Positions 46,776 through 59,193 of a stretch of 64,000 nt of DNA are shown here, piece after piece. The stretch's first letter is position 1. Every line of letters starts with the position of its first letter. The position numbers were made by a program, and so were the translations under genes. Source of the DNA: Vigna angularis (lineage: Eukaryota > Streptophyta > Magnoliopsida > Fabales > Fabaceae). The notes under the pieces were generated by a model. That model was not told where the DNA came from and searched no databases. It saw nothing but the letters and a program-made list of their open reading frames with translations. The stretch lies in the NCBI RefSeq assembly GCF_016808095.1, contig NC_068979.1:21721444-21785443 (forward strand). Direction: 5' to 3'.

Positions 46776-48020
46776 GACGCTCGGCATTATTTTGAGCGCT
46801 CGTTCTCTTTTCCCACTAAATAGCGTTCGTCCAATGAACAGTACCTTACTCGGCCATTCCTGAACGTAACTGTTTCTCTGCCATTCGTACTTTAAAACGA
46901 ACGAGCGTACTTTTGGTCTCACTTGCAGCATTCTTCCTCGGTCTTTGGGGACAAACGTTCGGTTTTGTTGGATTCCTTATGAATGATGAAAATGATTATG
47001 GAATGATATATGGTGAATGATGAACAGTATGTGAGATGAAATAAAAGTATGAATGTATGAGAAATAGTGAATGATGAAAAGTATTTGAGATGATATGAAA
47101 GTTATGAATATTGAACGAGCGTTCCAGGCAGGAACGACTCATGGTTGAATGTTGAAAGTTGTAAAGTATGACTGTGGATAGTTAATGTTGGCTATTCGAT
47201 CCTGATGTTCCGTGAGTGCTCGTCCTCAAGTAGAGGACGCACGTCATGCGTGGGAACGGCAGGAGGTCGACGTCCCTAGGGGTACTTCGGACGGAACAGA
47301 CTAACCTCGGGTGGCAGCTGATGAGAATGCCAGTTACCACACCACCCGGGTGCGTGAACGCCTGTAACTACGCAGTATTCATACAGTCCGGACAGTCAGT
47401 CGTGTTGAGTTTTATTTTGTACATGCGTTAAATTATGTGATGTATGATGAATGCGTACGTTGATATGTATGTGTGAAATGAACTGTTTGCTGGAATTTAT
47501 ATATTGATGCATGAGTTAAATTACATAAGCTTACCCTTTCGTTTTCCTTGTGTTGTCCATTGTTCTTGTACGTCCGTCTTGTCATTGTAATGATCATCCG
47601 TGTGGATGTGAGCAGAGGGAGACGAGCGTTTGGAAGAGTTGCTGGAAGAAGAGAATCTGGTAGATATGGAAGTGAAGACCGAGCAATGAGACCGCTCGGC
47701 CAGTAATATAATTGTTGAATTGAGTGGTCGTTCGACCATCCCTTGTTTTCGTTTAAGTTGATTTTGACCGTTCAGTATTTGTGCCGTGTAAACTGTTCGG
47801 TCAAGTTTCGTGTACGTTCGGCTTTTTCATTTGTAACTCTGAAGACGGGCGGCTTTGCGCATCCGTTCTGTATTATTGAAACAGTACTCAAGGACGTTCG
47901 TCCTTGAGCGTTCGTTCGTTCTCATTTTGGAATTTTGTTTTTAGTGGAAAAATTGTTTTGAATTATTATTAAATGTGATTTTCTAAATTTATAGTCTTGT
48001 CTGTATTTTTGGGATGCACA

Positions 48021-48782
48021 TATAACGTTTTGTTATACGGGAGCAGATGAAGAGATGTCGCGTGGTCTGGCGCAAGTGCAGGAAGAGATGGAAGAGTGTA
48101 TTAGAAGGTTTTAATGTGATCTTTACAGTTTTGTCTGAGCTGTAAATTTTGTTTAGATTTGAGCTTGAGGTTCGAGATATTACCGTAATTGTATTATTGT
48201 AATATTTCAAGTTTTGTTTTTTTTAGGTTTAATCCTTTTCGACATCCCTATTTATGTACGAATGTCTCAATTGGGTCCTCGTTTTTTAAAGTGTATCAAA
48301 ATGGTCCCTAATTTTGAAAATTGATATCAATTGAGTCCTTTCCGTTAAGTTGGCTGGACGGCGTTAAAAAAATTGATGAGTGGATGCTGAGATGACGAAC
48401 GAACGCTCGTCCACCAGCGAACGAACGCTCGTCCACCAGAGAACGAACGCTCGTCGACCTCTTACTGCTGGAAGACCGTTCGTTCCACACTGGACGACCG
48501 TTCGTTCCGTGGTCGACGAGTGTTCGTTCGCTGATGGACGAGCGTTCGTTTGCTGGTGGACGAGCGTTCGTTCGTCATCTCAGCATCCACTCATCAATTT
48601 TTTTAACGCCGTCCAGCCAACTTAACGGAAAGGACTCAATTGATATCAATTTTCAAAATTAGGGACCATTTTGATACACTTTAGAAAACGAGGACCCAAT
48701 TGAGACATTCGTACATAAATAGGGATGTCGAAAAGGATTAAACCTTTTTTTTAAAAGGGCAAAATTTTTTTGGGGTGTTACA
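48021..48782 (+). mobile_element. 3' part of the family-D LTR that E3 interrupts
   Basis: Resumes at tataacgttttgttatacgg, the counterpart of 53200, and ends ggggtgttaca. A foldback element (48225-48745) is inserted in its poly-T stretch. Confidence 0.8.
48225..48745. mobile_element. Foldback/MITE-like DNA transposon with arms of about 190-240 bp
   Basis: Starts aggtttaatccttttcgaca and ends tgtcgaaaaggattaaacct. The arms are near-perfect inverted copies (ggcgttaaaaaaattgatga against tcatcaatttttttaacgcc). The centre holds several gaacgaacgctcgtcc motifs on both strands. It is inserted in poly-T, so a target duplication of about 8 T is possible but cannot be proved. No ORF. The long arms suggest a non-autonomous Mutator-like element. 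The uninterrupted site is visible in D2 near 53400. Confidence 0.85.
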
Positions 48783-49522
48783 CACTACATCAAGTACCAA
48801 GTATGGGAAATGTTGAAAACTGAGTTCTTAGAATCCCATCTATGAAACTATATACACACAGTAGACAAATAGAAAAAAAAATTAACATTTTAGTGAATTT
48901 AAATAGGTTTAATATTATTTTGACCTCAATATTTATTGAAATTATTCAATAAAATATTTTAATTTATTTTGATGAATGTAATGCTTATATTTATTAGAAA
49001 GAATCTATATTTATTATATGTTAAATTGAAGTTGGTACTATTTAAATGATAAGAATGCTAAAATATATGTCAGATTGAATAATTGAATCACATTATTATC
49101 CACTAAATAAATTAATACCGTTTTAATTAAAAGAATCATAAAAAAAATTAGAAGATTACTGATAACTTTTTGGCAAGTATACCAAATCGTTACAATTAAT
49201 ACATTGATAAGTAAAGTATCGTTCTCCTCAGGGAATTTGTGTTACGTTATTCAATTAAAATTTATTTATCAAAATCAATTGAACAGCAAATTATAAGTGA
49301 ATTAATAATATCAAATTAGATGACAATTTAAAATTGAAATTAAAATTTAAAGAAAGCTTCACTGGAATTGACTTCATGACCACATTACAGTAACTATTCT
49401 GAGCAATATAACTTGCGTTCAAACATCAACATCACAGTATCTTGGTTTAATTCCTTAAAACAAGTTTTAAAGAATTATGTTCAATTATTAATTCCTTAAG
49501 TAATTAAACATAAACTTTGCAT
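48783..49522 (+). repeat. Direct repeat X, first copy
   Basis: Begins cactacatcaagtaccaag and ends aaactttgcat. Nearly identical to 53438-54178. AT-rich without a gene. From about 49160 it resembles an old Athila-type LTR end (gcaagtataccaaatcg, like 31290 in LTR C). Confidence 0.9.
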
Positions 49523-49748
49523 GGTTAGATTAGGAGAAGCTTTAGTCAAGCATGGTTGTAGCAACGTTTGAGAGGATTTCGAGAGGCAGTTAGATAAGGC
49601 AAAACATAAGTTCTTTGTAGCAGAATGAGGTATTGTTAGGATCTTTAAGTTGAGAGAAAAGTTTGGAGGATGAGATGAGAGAAACTTACCTTGACTAGTT
49701 TCGATAGGCTTAATTTTCGAGGACGAAAATTTTTGTTGTTGGGGAGAA
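49523..49748 (+). mobile_element. 3' internal end and polypurine tract of the D2 chromovirus
   Basis: Ends with ttttcgaggacgaaaatttt and gttgttggggagaa before TGTAAGACCCG. This is the same layout as E3 and E1, so family D is also a chromovirus. No coding part remains. Confidence 0.7.
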
Positions 49749-52700
49749 TGTAAGACCCGTAATTTTGGGTCATGGTGGGGACATGGTGGTTACCCACCTT
49801 TTTCATTATTGGAAGCATTTATTGGAGGTGCTTGGGTGCGGGGAAAGCTTATCAAGGTAAGAGCTTTCATTTTGGCATGTGAGAAAGAAAGAGAGAGAGA
49901 ACAGCCAAGGGAGGAAACCTTCCTTCCTTCCATTTTCAACCGTCCAAAGAGCACCCATGGGAAGCTATACCAACTTCTGTATGGCTGAGAGGAGGATCTG
50001 ATTGGGCATCTGGTGAGAGGGGAGTCCTTGCAGCAAGATCTGGGAGAAGAAGTGAAGAATTGTTGAGGTTGCAAGGAGATCTTGATCTGCACATCTGGGA
50101 GGAGATAGATCCCAAAATTTACAAGGAAGTCTTCAAGAGGTAAGGGGAGTTTGATTTATTTCATTAGTTGTTGGTATAATCTGTATTTTGATGCAAATTT
50201 CGGAAGAAGGGGTTGAAAATGGGGTTTTCTGGGTTTCTCTGGAATCTGCGCGATTCTGCAGAATTCTGCAGAATGCGCGTACGTCCAATTTTGGTGAGTC
50301 AAAATTGGACGTTCGCTCCTACAGTGCTCGACCAAATAGTGGTCGGCCAAATTTATGGACGTTCGGTAATTGTTCTAAGCGTCCGTCCGAATCAGCGAAC
50401 TTGGAACGATCGTTCCAACAGTGCTCGACCAAATAGTGGTCGGCCTAACGTTCGTCCAAGTGAAACTGGACATTCGTGCAACTTGTTGAGCGTTCGGTAT
50501 TTGAGTGTTAGTGAGCGTTCGACTTGAATGTTGATGAGCGTTCGGCTTTTGAGTGTTAGTGAGCGTTCGACTTTTGAGTGTTAGTGAGCGTTCGGCTTTT
50601 GAGTGTTAGTGAGCGTTCAAATTTTGAGTGTTAGTGAGCGTTCGACTTTTGAGTGTTAGTGAGCGTTCGGCTTTTGAGTGTTAGTGAGCGTTCGGTTTTT
50701 GAGTATTACTGAGCGTTCGGCTTTTGAATATTAGTGAGCGTTCGGCAATCGAGTGTAAGTGAGCGTTCGGTTTTGGGTGTAAGTGAGTGTTCGGTATTTG
50801 ACTATTAGTGAGCGTTCGGCTTTTGAGTGTTAGTGAGCGTTCAGCTTTTGAATATTAGTGAGCGTTCGACATTCAAGTGTAAATGAGCGTTCGGTATTGG
50901 AGTGTAAGTGAGCGTTCGGCAATTTAGTGTAAGTGAGCGTTCGGTATATCGGTGTAATTGAGCGTTCGGTATATGGGTATAATTGAGCGTTCGGTTTATG
51001 GGTGTAATTGAGCGTTCGGTTTAGTTTTGATTTAAGCACCGTTCGGGTAGCTGAATTACGTCGTTCGTTCATGTTCTTTTAATGTCGTTCGGCCAAGTGA
51101 CCTAGGGGTTCGACTAAGTATCAAAGCGTTCGTCCTTGGTTTTGTGGGCGTTCGTCCTTGGTTTTGTGAGCGTTCGTCCTTATATTTGTGAGCGTTCGTC
51201 CTTGGTTTTGTGAGCGTTCGTCCTTGAATCTCCGTTAATAAGGTTTGGTGTTCATCTGCAGCGTTCGGCCTTTGATGAGGATTGATTTCCAGAACGTTAG
51301 TTCAGACTCTGGAAATAGCGTTTGGCAATATTATATGAATCCGTGGGAGTATTTCGAAGCAATTATTGAGAATTGTTGGTTATTTCCTTGATCTAATATT
51401 GGTTTATTTATACATATTATTGAGAATATGTATGAATTCGTGATTGAGCACGTTTATTATGTTGGAGGTGGTCCATATCCTATGTTATTTACTTGTAACT
51501 TCGTCTGTCTTTTGAGCATTTTTGCTAGTCTCATGTGTGAGACTGAGATTCGAGTGTCACCTTCTTCTGCGCGAGGAGGTGATTGTCTCGCCCAATGACT
51601 TCGGCTTGTGTTGAGTATAGTGCATCGTTACGCGTAGTATCGATGTTTTTACTCGTTAGTCCTTGAGGAGTCGGGGAGATAGGTCTGAAGTCGCGATGGA
51701 AGACGGCTCGGGTCGCCTGTTATTGAGAGTAGGTTATGACGACGAATTACAAGTAAACGACATCAGTTTATGAAAGACTAGTCTGCATCGCATGTGGGTC
51801 GATTTACCATGGGAATTGTTATAGTTTGTATATAATGGATCTACGATGTGATACTTCTGGTTGTTCATCTTGCATGTTGTAGCTGTGGTTTCCAACCGTG
51901 ATGATCGTATTGGTACGGGAGAGATGGTAGTGCAGATAAAAACTGGATTTGGAATAATTCTTTGAGAGAGACGGGAAGTAAAACTTGTTGGGTCTACAGG
52001 TAGTAGAGTGCGTTATTATTAGTGACGTCCGATCTTGGTATTATTTACTTTCGGGTAGTAGGCGTTATTAGTTAACGGTTGATCTTGATGTTAATTGTTC
52101 TCAGGTAGTTAGTGTCCGGTCATATTTTGGTACCCTGTGGTTCAGTTTGATTACGTTCAGTCTGTACTGAGGTGTTTAGAAGAGTACTCTAGGCGTTTAA
52201 CCCTGGCTTAGGCGTTCTTTATTCTAGTGTTCTGTCTTGTGGCGATGGTTCTTAGAGAATGATCTTTGTTGGTGATGTTGCTCTAAGGTTGCAATCATTT
52301 ATGGGAAGTGACCGGCCTTGATATTCGTTGAGGTAGCAGTCGATTAATAAATAGTGATTAGTCGTGATGATGCATAATTCAGGCAGTGATCATTCATAAG
52401 TAGTGCTCGGTTTGGATGACGCTTGTCTCAGTTAAGGATTGTTAACGGTTAGTGGTCGTACGTAGGGAACATCCAATCTCGATGAGGTTGCCCTCAGATA
52501 GTGTTAAATCCAGTAAAGTGATCAATTAAGTGTTCGTCCGAATGGTACTTAATCTGTGGTGCGCTAGGTTTGATCTTTGGGCGATCGTTTGATTAGGGTT
52601 CGAAATAATGGTAATTGTTCTAGTAGAGTGCGCTGTCTCAGGGTGAAGTTTAGTGTTTGATCTTACTTAGCATTCGGTCTCTTGGTGTGCGACCTAATGG

Positions 52701-53437
52701 TATCCGTCTAATAGCGTTTGATGTCTAATGTCGAGTCTCAGTGATCAATCTTAACGTTCGTGAAATCAGTATTCGATCTGGCATTTAGTTTCTAGCGTTC
52801 AGCCTAGTGTTTGATCTCAGTGTTCATTATGAGAGTGTTCGGTCATTATGGTTTCCTGAGTTGAGTGTTCGGCTCAATTGTGCATGATCACCTAGCGTTC
52901 GTTTAAATGAGTTTCAGCCTAATAGTATTCATTAGATAGGGTTCGGCAGATAGCGTCCGTCCAAATAATATTCGGTTAAAAGGTTTGGGGAATAGCTTTG
53001 TCCAGTAGCTAATCATTGTATCATCTGTATGAGTGTCTAGTAGAAATTTGGTATGTTGGTGTATGGGAATGTTTAACCTAAATATTACATGATGATTTTA
53101 TCAAAACATTTATGCATATTTTTATAAATGATTTATTGCATGTTAGCTCACCCTTACTTATTTTGTGCATGTATTGGAAAATCATGTTTTTGCGATGATC
53201 GTATAACGTTTTGTTATACGGGAGCAGATGAAGAGATGTCGCGTGGTCTGGCGCAAGTGCAGGAAGAGATGGAAGAGTGTATTAGAAGGTTTCAATGTGA
53301 TCTTTACTGTTTTGTCTGAGCTGTAAATTTGTTTTAGATTTGAGCTTGAGGTTCGAGATATTACCGTAATTGTATTATTGTAATATTTCAAGTTTTGTTT
53401 TTTTTTTAAAAGGGCAAAATTTTTTTGGGGTGTTACA
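49749..53437 (+). mobile_element. LTR D2, complete family-D chromovirus LTR
   Basis: Runs from TGTAAGACCCGTAATTTTGG to TTTTTGGGGTGTTACA, 3689 bp. It contains a 25-bp repeat array (50505-51040), cgttcgtcc motifs (51120-51230), and a long tail rich in decayed gttcgg phrases. It serves as reference for the fragments at 32919, 33221, 39754 and 48021. Confidence 0.85.
50505..51040 (+). repeat. 25-bp tandem repeat in LTR D2, about 20 copies
   Basis: Unit: gagcgttcggcttttgagtg followed by ttagt. Later copies shift to gtgtaattgagcgttcggt. The core GAGCGTTCGG is the same as in families B and E. Confidence 0.9.
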
Positions 53438-54178
53438 CACTACATCAAGTACCAAGTATGGGAAATGTTGAAAACTGAGTTCTTAGAATCCCATCTATGA
53501 AACTATATACACACAGTAGACAAATAGAAAAAAAATTAACATTTTAGTGAATTTAAATAGGTTTAATATTATTTTGACCTCAATATTTATTGAAATTATT
53601 CAATAAAATATTTTAATTTATTTTGATGAATGTAATGCTTATATTTATTAGAAAGAATCTATATTTATTATATGTTAAATTGAAGTTGGTACTATTTAAA
53701 TGATAAGAATGCTAAAATATATGTCAGATTGAATAATTGAATCACATTATTATCCACTAAACAAATTACTACCGATTTAATTAAAAGAATCATAAAAAAA
53801 AAATTAGAAGATTACTGATAACTTTTTTGCAAGTATACCAAATCGTTACAAGTAATACAGTGATAAGTAAAGTATCGTTCTCCTCAGGGAATTTGTGTTA
53901 CGTTATTCAATTAAAATTTATTTATCAAAATCAATTGAACAACAAATTATAAGTGAATTAATAATATCAAATTAGATGACAATTTAAAATTGAAATTAAA
54001 ATTTAAAGAAAGCTTCACTGGAATTGACTTCATGACCACATTACAGTAACTATTCTGAGCAATATAACTTGCATTCAAACATCAACATCACAGTATCTTG
54101 GTTTAATTCCTTAAAACAAGTTTTAAAGAATTATGTTCAATTATTAATTCCTTAAGTAATTAAACATAAACTTTGCAT
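53438..54178 (+). repeat. Direct repeat X, second copy
   Basis: Same as 48783-49522 with few differences. Both copies follow a family-D LTR end. Confidence 0.9.
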
Positions 54179-54588
54179 TAAGACTGATGTTATTGATGAC
54201 CAGGAGAATTGAAACTATTCCTAGCATCTCTCCTTCTGGTTGCTTTTCTTGCGTCAATACTCAAATTTACTTCCCAGTACAATTTGAATATAAAAACAAG
54301 TATATTTTACTTCCGTAAAATAAAATAAAAAGTACACAAGAAAAGCATATGAACACAATTTATATTGAACAGGAAATATTACATCAAATGTCAGCCATTA
54401 CAGTCAATTCCAACCAATGAAAGTTTAGCCTATCCTAGACATCACAAACATACTCATTTCCGCAATTCCTTGCATGATGTGCAGTCTTGATATCTTCAGA
54501 GAGGTCTCCTCGTGTTCCAGAGCAGTTCTCCCGTCTTTTCTCTGCTATTTTTCGTCTGTCAGGAGATGCCTTTTGCCTTTCTGTCACG
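54179..54588 (-). other. Unassigned flank of E1, possible end of a host gene
   Basis: Unlike the rest of the window this stretch has no visible repeat copy. On the minus strand a 40-codon open frame (ENCSGTRGDLSEDIKTAHHA and onward) ends in TAG at 54436-54438, preceded by a possible splice acceptor (tcctgacag, near 54560). Composition looks coding, but I do not recognise the protein. The E1 LTR begins at 54589, so any upstream exons would lie beyond E1. Confidence 0.25.
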
Positions 54589-57541
54589 TGTGACATCCCA
54601 AAAATACAGTCATAACTATAAATTTAGAAAAATCGCATTTAATAATAATCTCAAACAGTTTTACACTAAAAGTTTAAAATTTTGAAACAAACGAACGCTC
54701 AAGGATGAACGTCCTTGAGTGCAACTTCAACAATAATGACGAGCGCTTAAAACCGCACGTCTCCACAAGAGTTACAAGTGAATAAACCGAACGTACAAGA
54801 AAGCTGACCGAACGGTCGAATTTAAACTTAAATGAAAGCAAGAGGTGGTCGAACGACCACTCAGTTCAACAAAATACACTACTGGCCGAGCGGTCTCACT
54901 GCTCGGTCTTCACTTCCACATCTACCAGATTCTCTTCTTCCAGCAACTCTTCCAAACGCTCATCTCCCTCTGCTCACATCCACACGGATGATCATTGCAA
55001 TGACAAGACGGACGTACAAGAACAAAGGACAACACAAGGAAAACGAAAGGGTAAGCTTACGTAATTTAACTCATGCATCAACATATAAATTCCAGTAAAC
55101 AGTTCATTTCACACATACATATCAACGTACGCATTCATCATACATCACATAATTTAACGCATGTACAAAATAAAACTCAACACGACTGACTGTCCGAACT
55201 GTATGACTTCTGTGTAGCTTCGGTGTTCGTGCACCCGGGTGATGTAGTAACTGGAACTCTCATCAGCTGCCACCCGAGGTTAGTCCTATCTGTCCAAATA
55301 ATCACCAGGACTAGGACCTCCTGCCGTTCCCACACATGACGTACCCCCTCTACGTGAGGACGAGTACTCACGGAACATCAGGATGAACAACCGGATAAGC
55401 TTACCACATTCATACATTACAAATCTTAAAAATCAAGTTCTGAGTCGTTCCTCCTCGGAACGCTCTTTCAAACGTCACAATTTTTCATTCATCTCTTCAT
55501 CATTTACTATTCATCATCATTTACTGTTCATCATGTATTGTTCATTAATATCATGTACCGAACGAACGCAGTGAACGAGACCAAGAGAACGCTCGTTCGT
55601 ATTAAAGTACGAACGGCAGAAAAACAGCTACGTTCAGGAAATGGCCAAGTATGGTACTGTTCATTGCACGAACGCTATTTGGTGGGAAAAGAGAACGAGC
55701 GCTCAAAATGATACCGAGCACTATTCGGACGAACGCTCAATTCAAAACCGAGCACTATTAGGACGAACGCTCAGTTCGAGACCGAGCACTATTAGGACGA
55801 ACGCTCAGTTGGAGACCGAGCACTATTAGGACGAACGCTCAGTGTGATACCGAGCACTATTAGGATGAACACTCAGTTGGAGACCGAGCACTATTAGGAC
55901 GAACGCTCAGTGTGATACCGAGCACTATTAGGACGAACGCTCAGTTGGAGACCGAGCACTATTAGGACAAACGCTCAGTTGGAGACCGAGCACTATTAGG
56001 ACGAACGCTCAGTGTGATACCGAGCACTATTAGGACGAACGCTCAGTTGGAGACCGAGCACTATTAGGACGAACGCTCAGTTGGGACCGAGCACTATTTC
56101 GGACGGACGCCCATTGTAAGGCCGAGCCTCATTTATAACGAACGCTCGGTATGAAACCGAACGACACTTTGAGCGTACGTCCAGTGTAAGACCGGACGCC
56201 TTCCAGTACGATCGTCCGGTGTAAGACCGAACGATTATTCTGGACGAACGTCAGGTGTAAAACCGAACGTCCAGTAACTCAGATTGATAAATCTTGAAAA
56301 TAAACTAAGAGAAGTTTGGAGGAGTAATACGAACGGGAATATGCACTGTTACATATATATATATATATATATACAAGTACAAAAAGAAAGAAGTTTATCA
56401 AACGTACAAGATTCAACAGTGCCAAACCGAACGCTCAAACAGTGAGGACGTTCGTCCTCAACCACGGAGTTAGTCAAATGACAGAATCAACATTCCAAAC
56501 ATTTTTCTAAGGAAAACCGAACGGTCAATGACAGTCCAGAACGAACGTACAACGTCTCAGGGAAGGTTCATGTCTCATAAAATCATATCATCTCATTCGT
56601 TCATATCAACCCAAACTCTCAAATTTCATATATTTCATTTTATCCAACATCTCATGCATAATATGTAACTCAGTCATATATCATTCTCATTCCATAAAAA
56701 CGAACGTTCAACATAAATCAAGCATAACAGCTTCATATAATCAAAATAACGAACGTTCATGCAAATCACCCTAGAAACATCATACAGTAAAATAACGAAC
56801 GTTCATACCATCATTTCATACATCATGCATTACTTTCCTGCAGCCAAATAACGAACGTTCACATAGCATACATCAAACCAGTTAAATTAAATAAGCTTCC
56901 CTTACCCGGAAATGAACGAACGTTCACAGACGCTCTCCACAGAGACTCAACTCGCCAACGCTCGTTAATTCATGGTTCAGTTTTCACGAACCGAACATCC
57001 TTCTGGAGTCCTACGTCGAGCGTCCTTCAGCTGCGTCGGAGATACAGATCGGAGGAGGTGCAGTGGTGGTTCCTTAGAGAGGGAAGGGTGCAAGAGTGTA
57101 GAGAGAAGGAGGAGAGAACTTAGGTTTCTCAGAAATGGAATAAAGAGAGGGACATGCAGGGGAAGTAGGGAATAAGTTCAGAATTCCCACTTGCCAGTGC
57201 ACGTTCGCACACCACCAGCGCACTCCATCCCGCCAGCGCACGTCTGCACTCTGCCTGCGCACTCCACTACGCCTCTGACAGCCCACGCCGGACGGTCGAC
57301 CACTGCACTGTTGCCACACGTCTTCCACCACCGCGGACGCACGTTCAGTCTGGCTGACACACTGTTCTCCAGTACGCCGGACGCACGTTCCCACTGTGCT
57401 CTGATTCAGTTGGGCGTGCGACAGCTGGCGTTCGTCAGTGGGTGTCGGGCACTGTTTGTCGGCCATGTGTACTGCTGAGGTGGCATGCTCTCCTGCTGCC
57501 ACGTGGACGCCACGTGGACACACGTTTTTTGAGGCCTGACA
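54589..57541 (-). mobile_element. 3' LTR of chromovirus E1
   Basis: The plus strand runs from TGTGACATCCCAAAAATACA to GAGGCCTGACA, 2953 bp, and is followed by the polypurine tract complement ttccccccaac (57542-57552). The left flank tcacg (54584-54588) is the candidate target duplication. It holds 12 units of the 34-bp repeat (55716-56105) and a TA run (56351-56373). Confidence 0.9.
55716..56105 (-). repeat. 34-bp tandem repeat in the E1 3' LTR, 12 copies
   Basis: Plus-strand unit: gagcactattaggacgaacg, ctcagttggagacc. It is the reverse complement of the E3 array. Confidence 0.9.
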
Positions 57542-57576
57542 TTCCCCCCAACTACAAAAATTTTCGTCCTCGAAAA

Positions 57577-58014
57577 TTAGGACTGAGTCTCGAACAGATG
57601 GAGATACAAATCTTTAATGGCATCTTCCACTTCCCACGTAGAGTCATCCGTCTTCTCGTCCCAGACGACTTTCACCAATCTGACGGCTTTCTTCTTGTAG
57701 TACCTGGTGTCACTGTCTTCAATGCGTACTGGCTGCATCTCTAGTGTACGGTCTTGACGAAGACGAATATCTTCTAACTCCAATATGTGAGAAGGGTCGG
57801 CTACATACTTCCGGAGTTGAGAAACATGAAAGACTGGATGCAAGTTTGATAACTGAGGCGGCAAGGACAACTCGTATGCAACTGGTCCAATCTTCCTCAA
57901 GATCTGATAAGGTCCGATAAACTTGGGAGACAACTTCTTTGGTCGGATAGCTCTACCTACACCAGTGGTCGGATGTAGTCTAAGGAAGACATGATCTCCT
58001 GCATCGAACTCCAA
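57577..58014 (-). pseudogene. Chromovirus E1: integrase C-terminus and chromodomain
   Basis: Starts in EFDAGDHVFLRLHPTTGV and runs through FIGPYQILRKIGPVAYEL to a chromodomain (RYYKKKAVRLVKVVWDEKTDD, STWEVEDAIKDLYLHLFE) and stop. It parallels the E2 C-terminus closely. It is separated from the integrase core by the deletion at 58015-58047, so it is not made as part of pol. Confidence 0.85.
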
Positions 58015-58026
58015 GGGTCTTCTCCT

Positions 58027-59193
58027 CTAAGGAAGACATGATCTCCTTCCATATAGAGCTTCAAAAGGAGCCATTCCTATACTGGCTTGAAAACTGTTGT
58101 TGTATGTGAACTCCACTAAAGGCAAGACTTCATCCCAGACGCCCATGTGATCTAGGACACACGTCCTCAATAAGTCTTCAAGCGTCTGAATGGTTCTCTC
58201 GGACTGACCGTCTGTCTGAGGATGATAGGCCGAACTCATTTGAAGTTTACTACCGAGCTCACTTTGTAATGATCGCCAGAACTGAGAAGTAAACCTCGTG
58301 TCTCGGTCTGAAACAATGCTGGATGGAACTCCATGTAGGCGAACAATTTCTTGGATATAAAGCTTAGCCAGGTTTGTCATTGACATCTTCAGATTGACTG
58401 CTAGGAAATGAGCACTCTTCGTCAGTCGATCCACAATTACCCATACAGAATCATGATTCCTGACCGTTCGAGGCAGGTGAGTCACGAAATCCATCGCAAT
58501 GTTGTCCCACTTCCATTCTGGAATCTCTAACTGCTGAAGTAGACTGCCAGGTCTCTGATGTTCAGCCTTGGCTCGTTGGCACGTTAAACAAGATGCCACA
58601 AAACGTGCAACATCACTCTTCATTCCTGGCCACCAGAATGAGCTCCTGAGGTCTTGATACATCTTAGTCATACCAGGGTGTATGCTAAGACGGCTGTGAT
58701 GTCCTTCCTCAAGAATGATTCTTTTCAACTCGCCATCATTCGGAATGCACGTTCTATCCATGTAGCGTAACATACCATCAGTTCCAGTGTTAAAGTGTTT
58801 TGCTTGATCTGTACCGAGTACGCTTAAGATCTTCACCAACTCTTCATCTTCTCGCTGCTTCACTCTGATCCGGTCGAATACGTCACTAGAGATTCTAAGA
58901 GTACAGCATTTGATAACATTCGGTTGCAAGTCAAACTGTAACCTTAGATCTCTAAAACTTTCTACCAAACTCAACTCTCGGACCATCATGGAGGAGACGT
59001 GAACAACTTTTCTGCTTAAAGCATCTGCTACCACATTTGCTTTTCCCGGATGGTAGAGTAGTTCAAAGTCGTAGTCCTTCAAGAACTCCAGCCAACGTCT
59101 CTGTCTCATATTCAGCTCCTTCTGATCAAACAGGTACTTGAGGCTCTTGTGATCACTGAATACTTGGAACGTTGAACCATACAAGTAGTGTCT
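58027..59193 (-). pseudogene. Chromovirus E1: end of RNase H and integrase core
   Basis: Continues the pol frame after the TAG at 59194. It contains the RNase H tail (VFSDHKSLKYLFDQKELNMRQ), the HHCC finger (HHSRLSIHPG...CLTCQRAKAEH) and catalytic [22 protein letters not shown] and [15 protein letters not shown]. It breaks off after [10 protein letters not shown] into a short false end. About 64 codons present in E2 (from KCRTPLCW to the EFNAGDH region) are missing. A 20-bp sequence, taaggaagacatgatctcct, occurs on both sides (57984-58003 and 58028-58047). Confidence 0.85.

Larger units (their letters stand above)
44865..48020 (+). mobile_element. 3' LTR of chromovirus E3
   Basis: Runs from TGTCAGGACTCAGAAAATAG to GGGATGCACA (the 5' LTR ends GGGATGTCACA), 3156 bp. 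It contains a CT-dinucleotide run at 45359-45391, many aacgttcgtt motifs (45500-46060), a TATA-like stretch near 46140 and the 34-bp array. After it comes tataacg of the interrupted family-D LTR, making TATAA the likely right target duplication. Frames of 60-113 residues at 45012-45440 are not genes. Confidence 0.85.
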
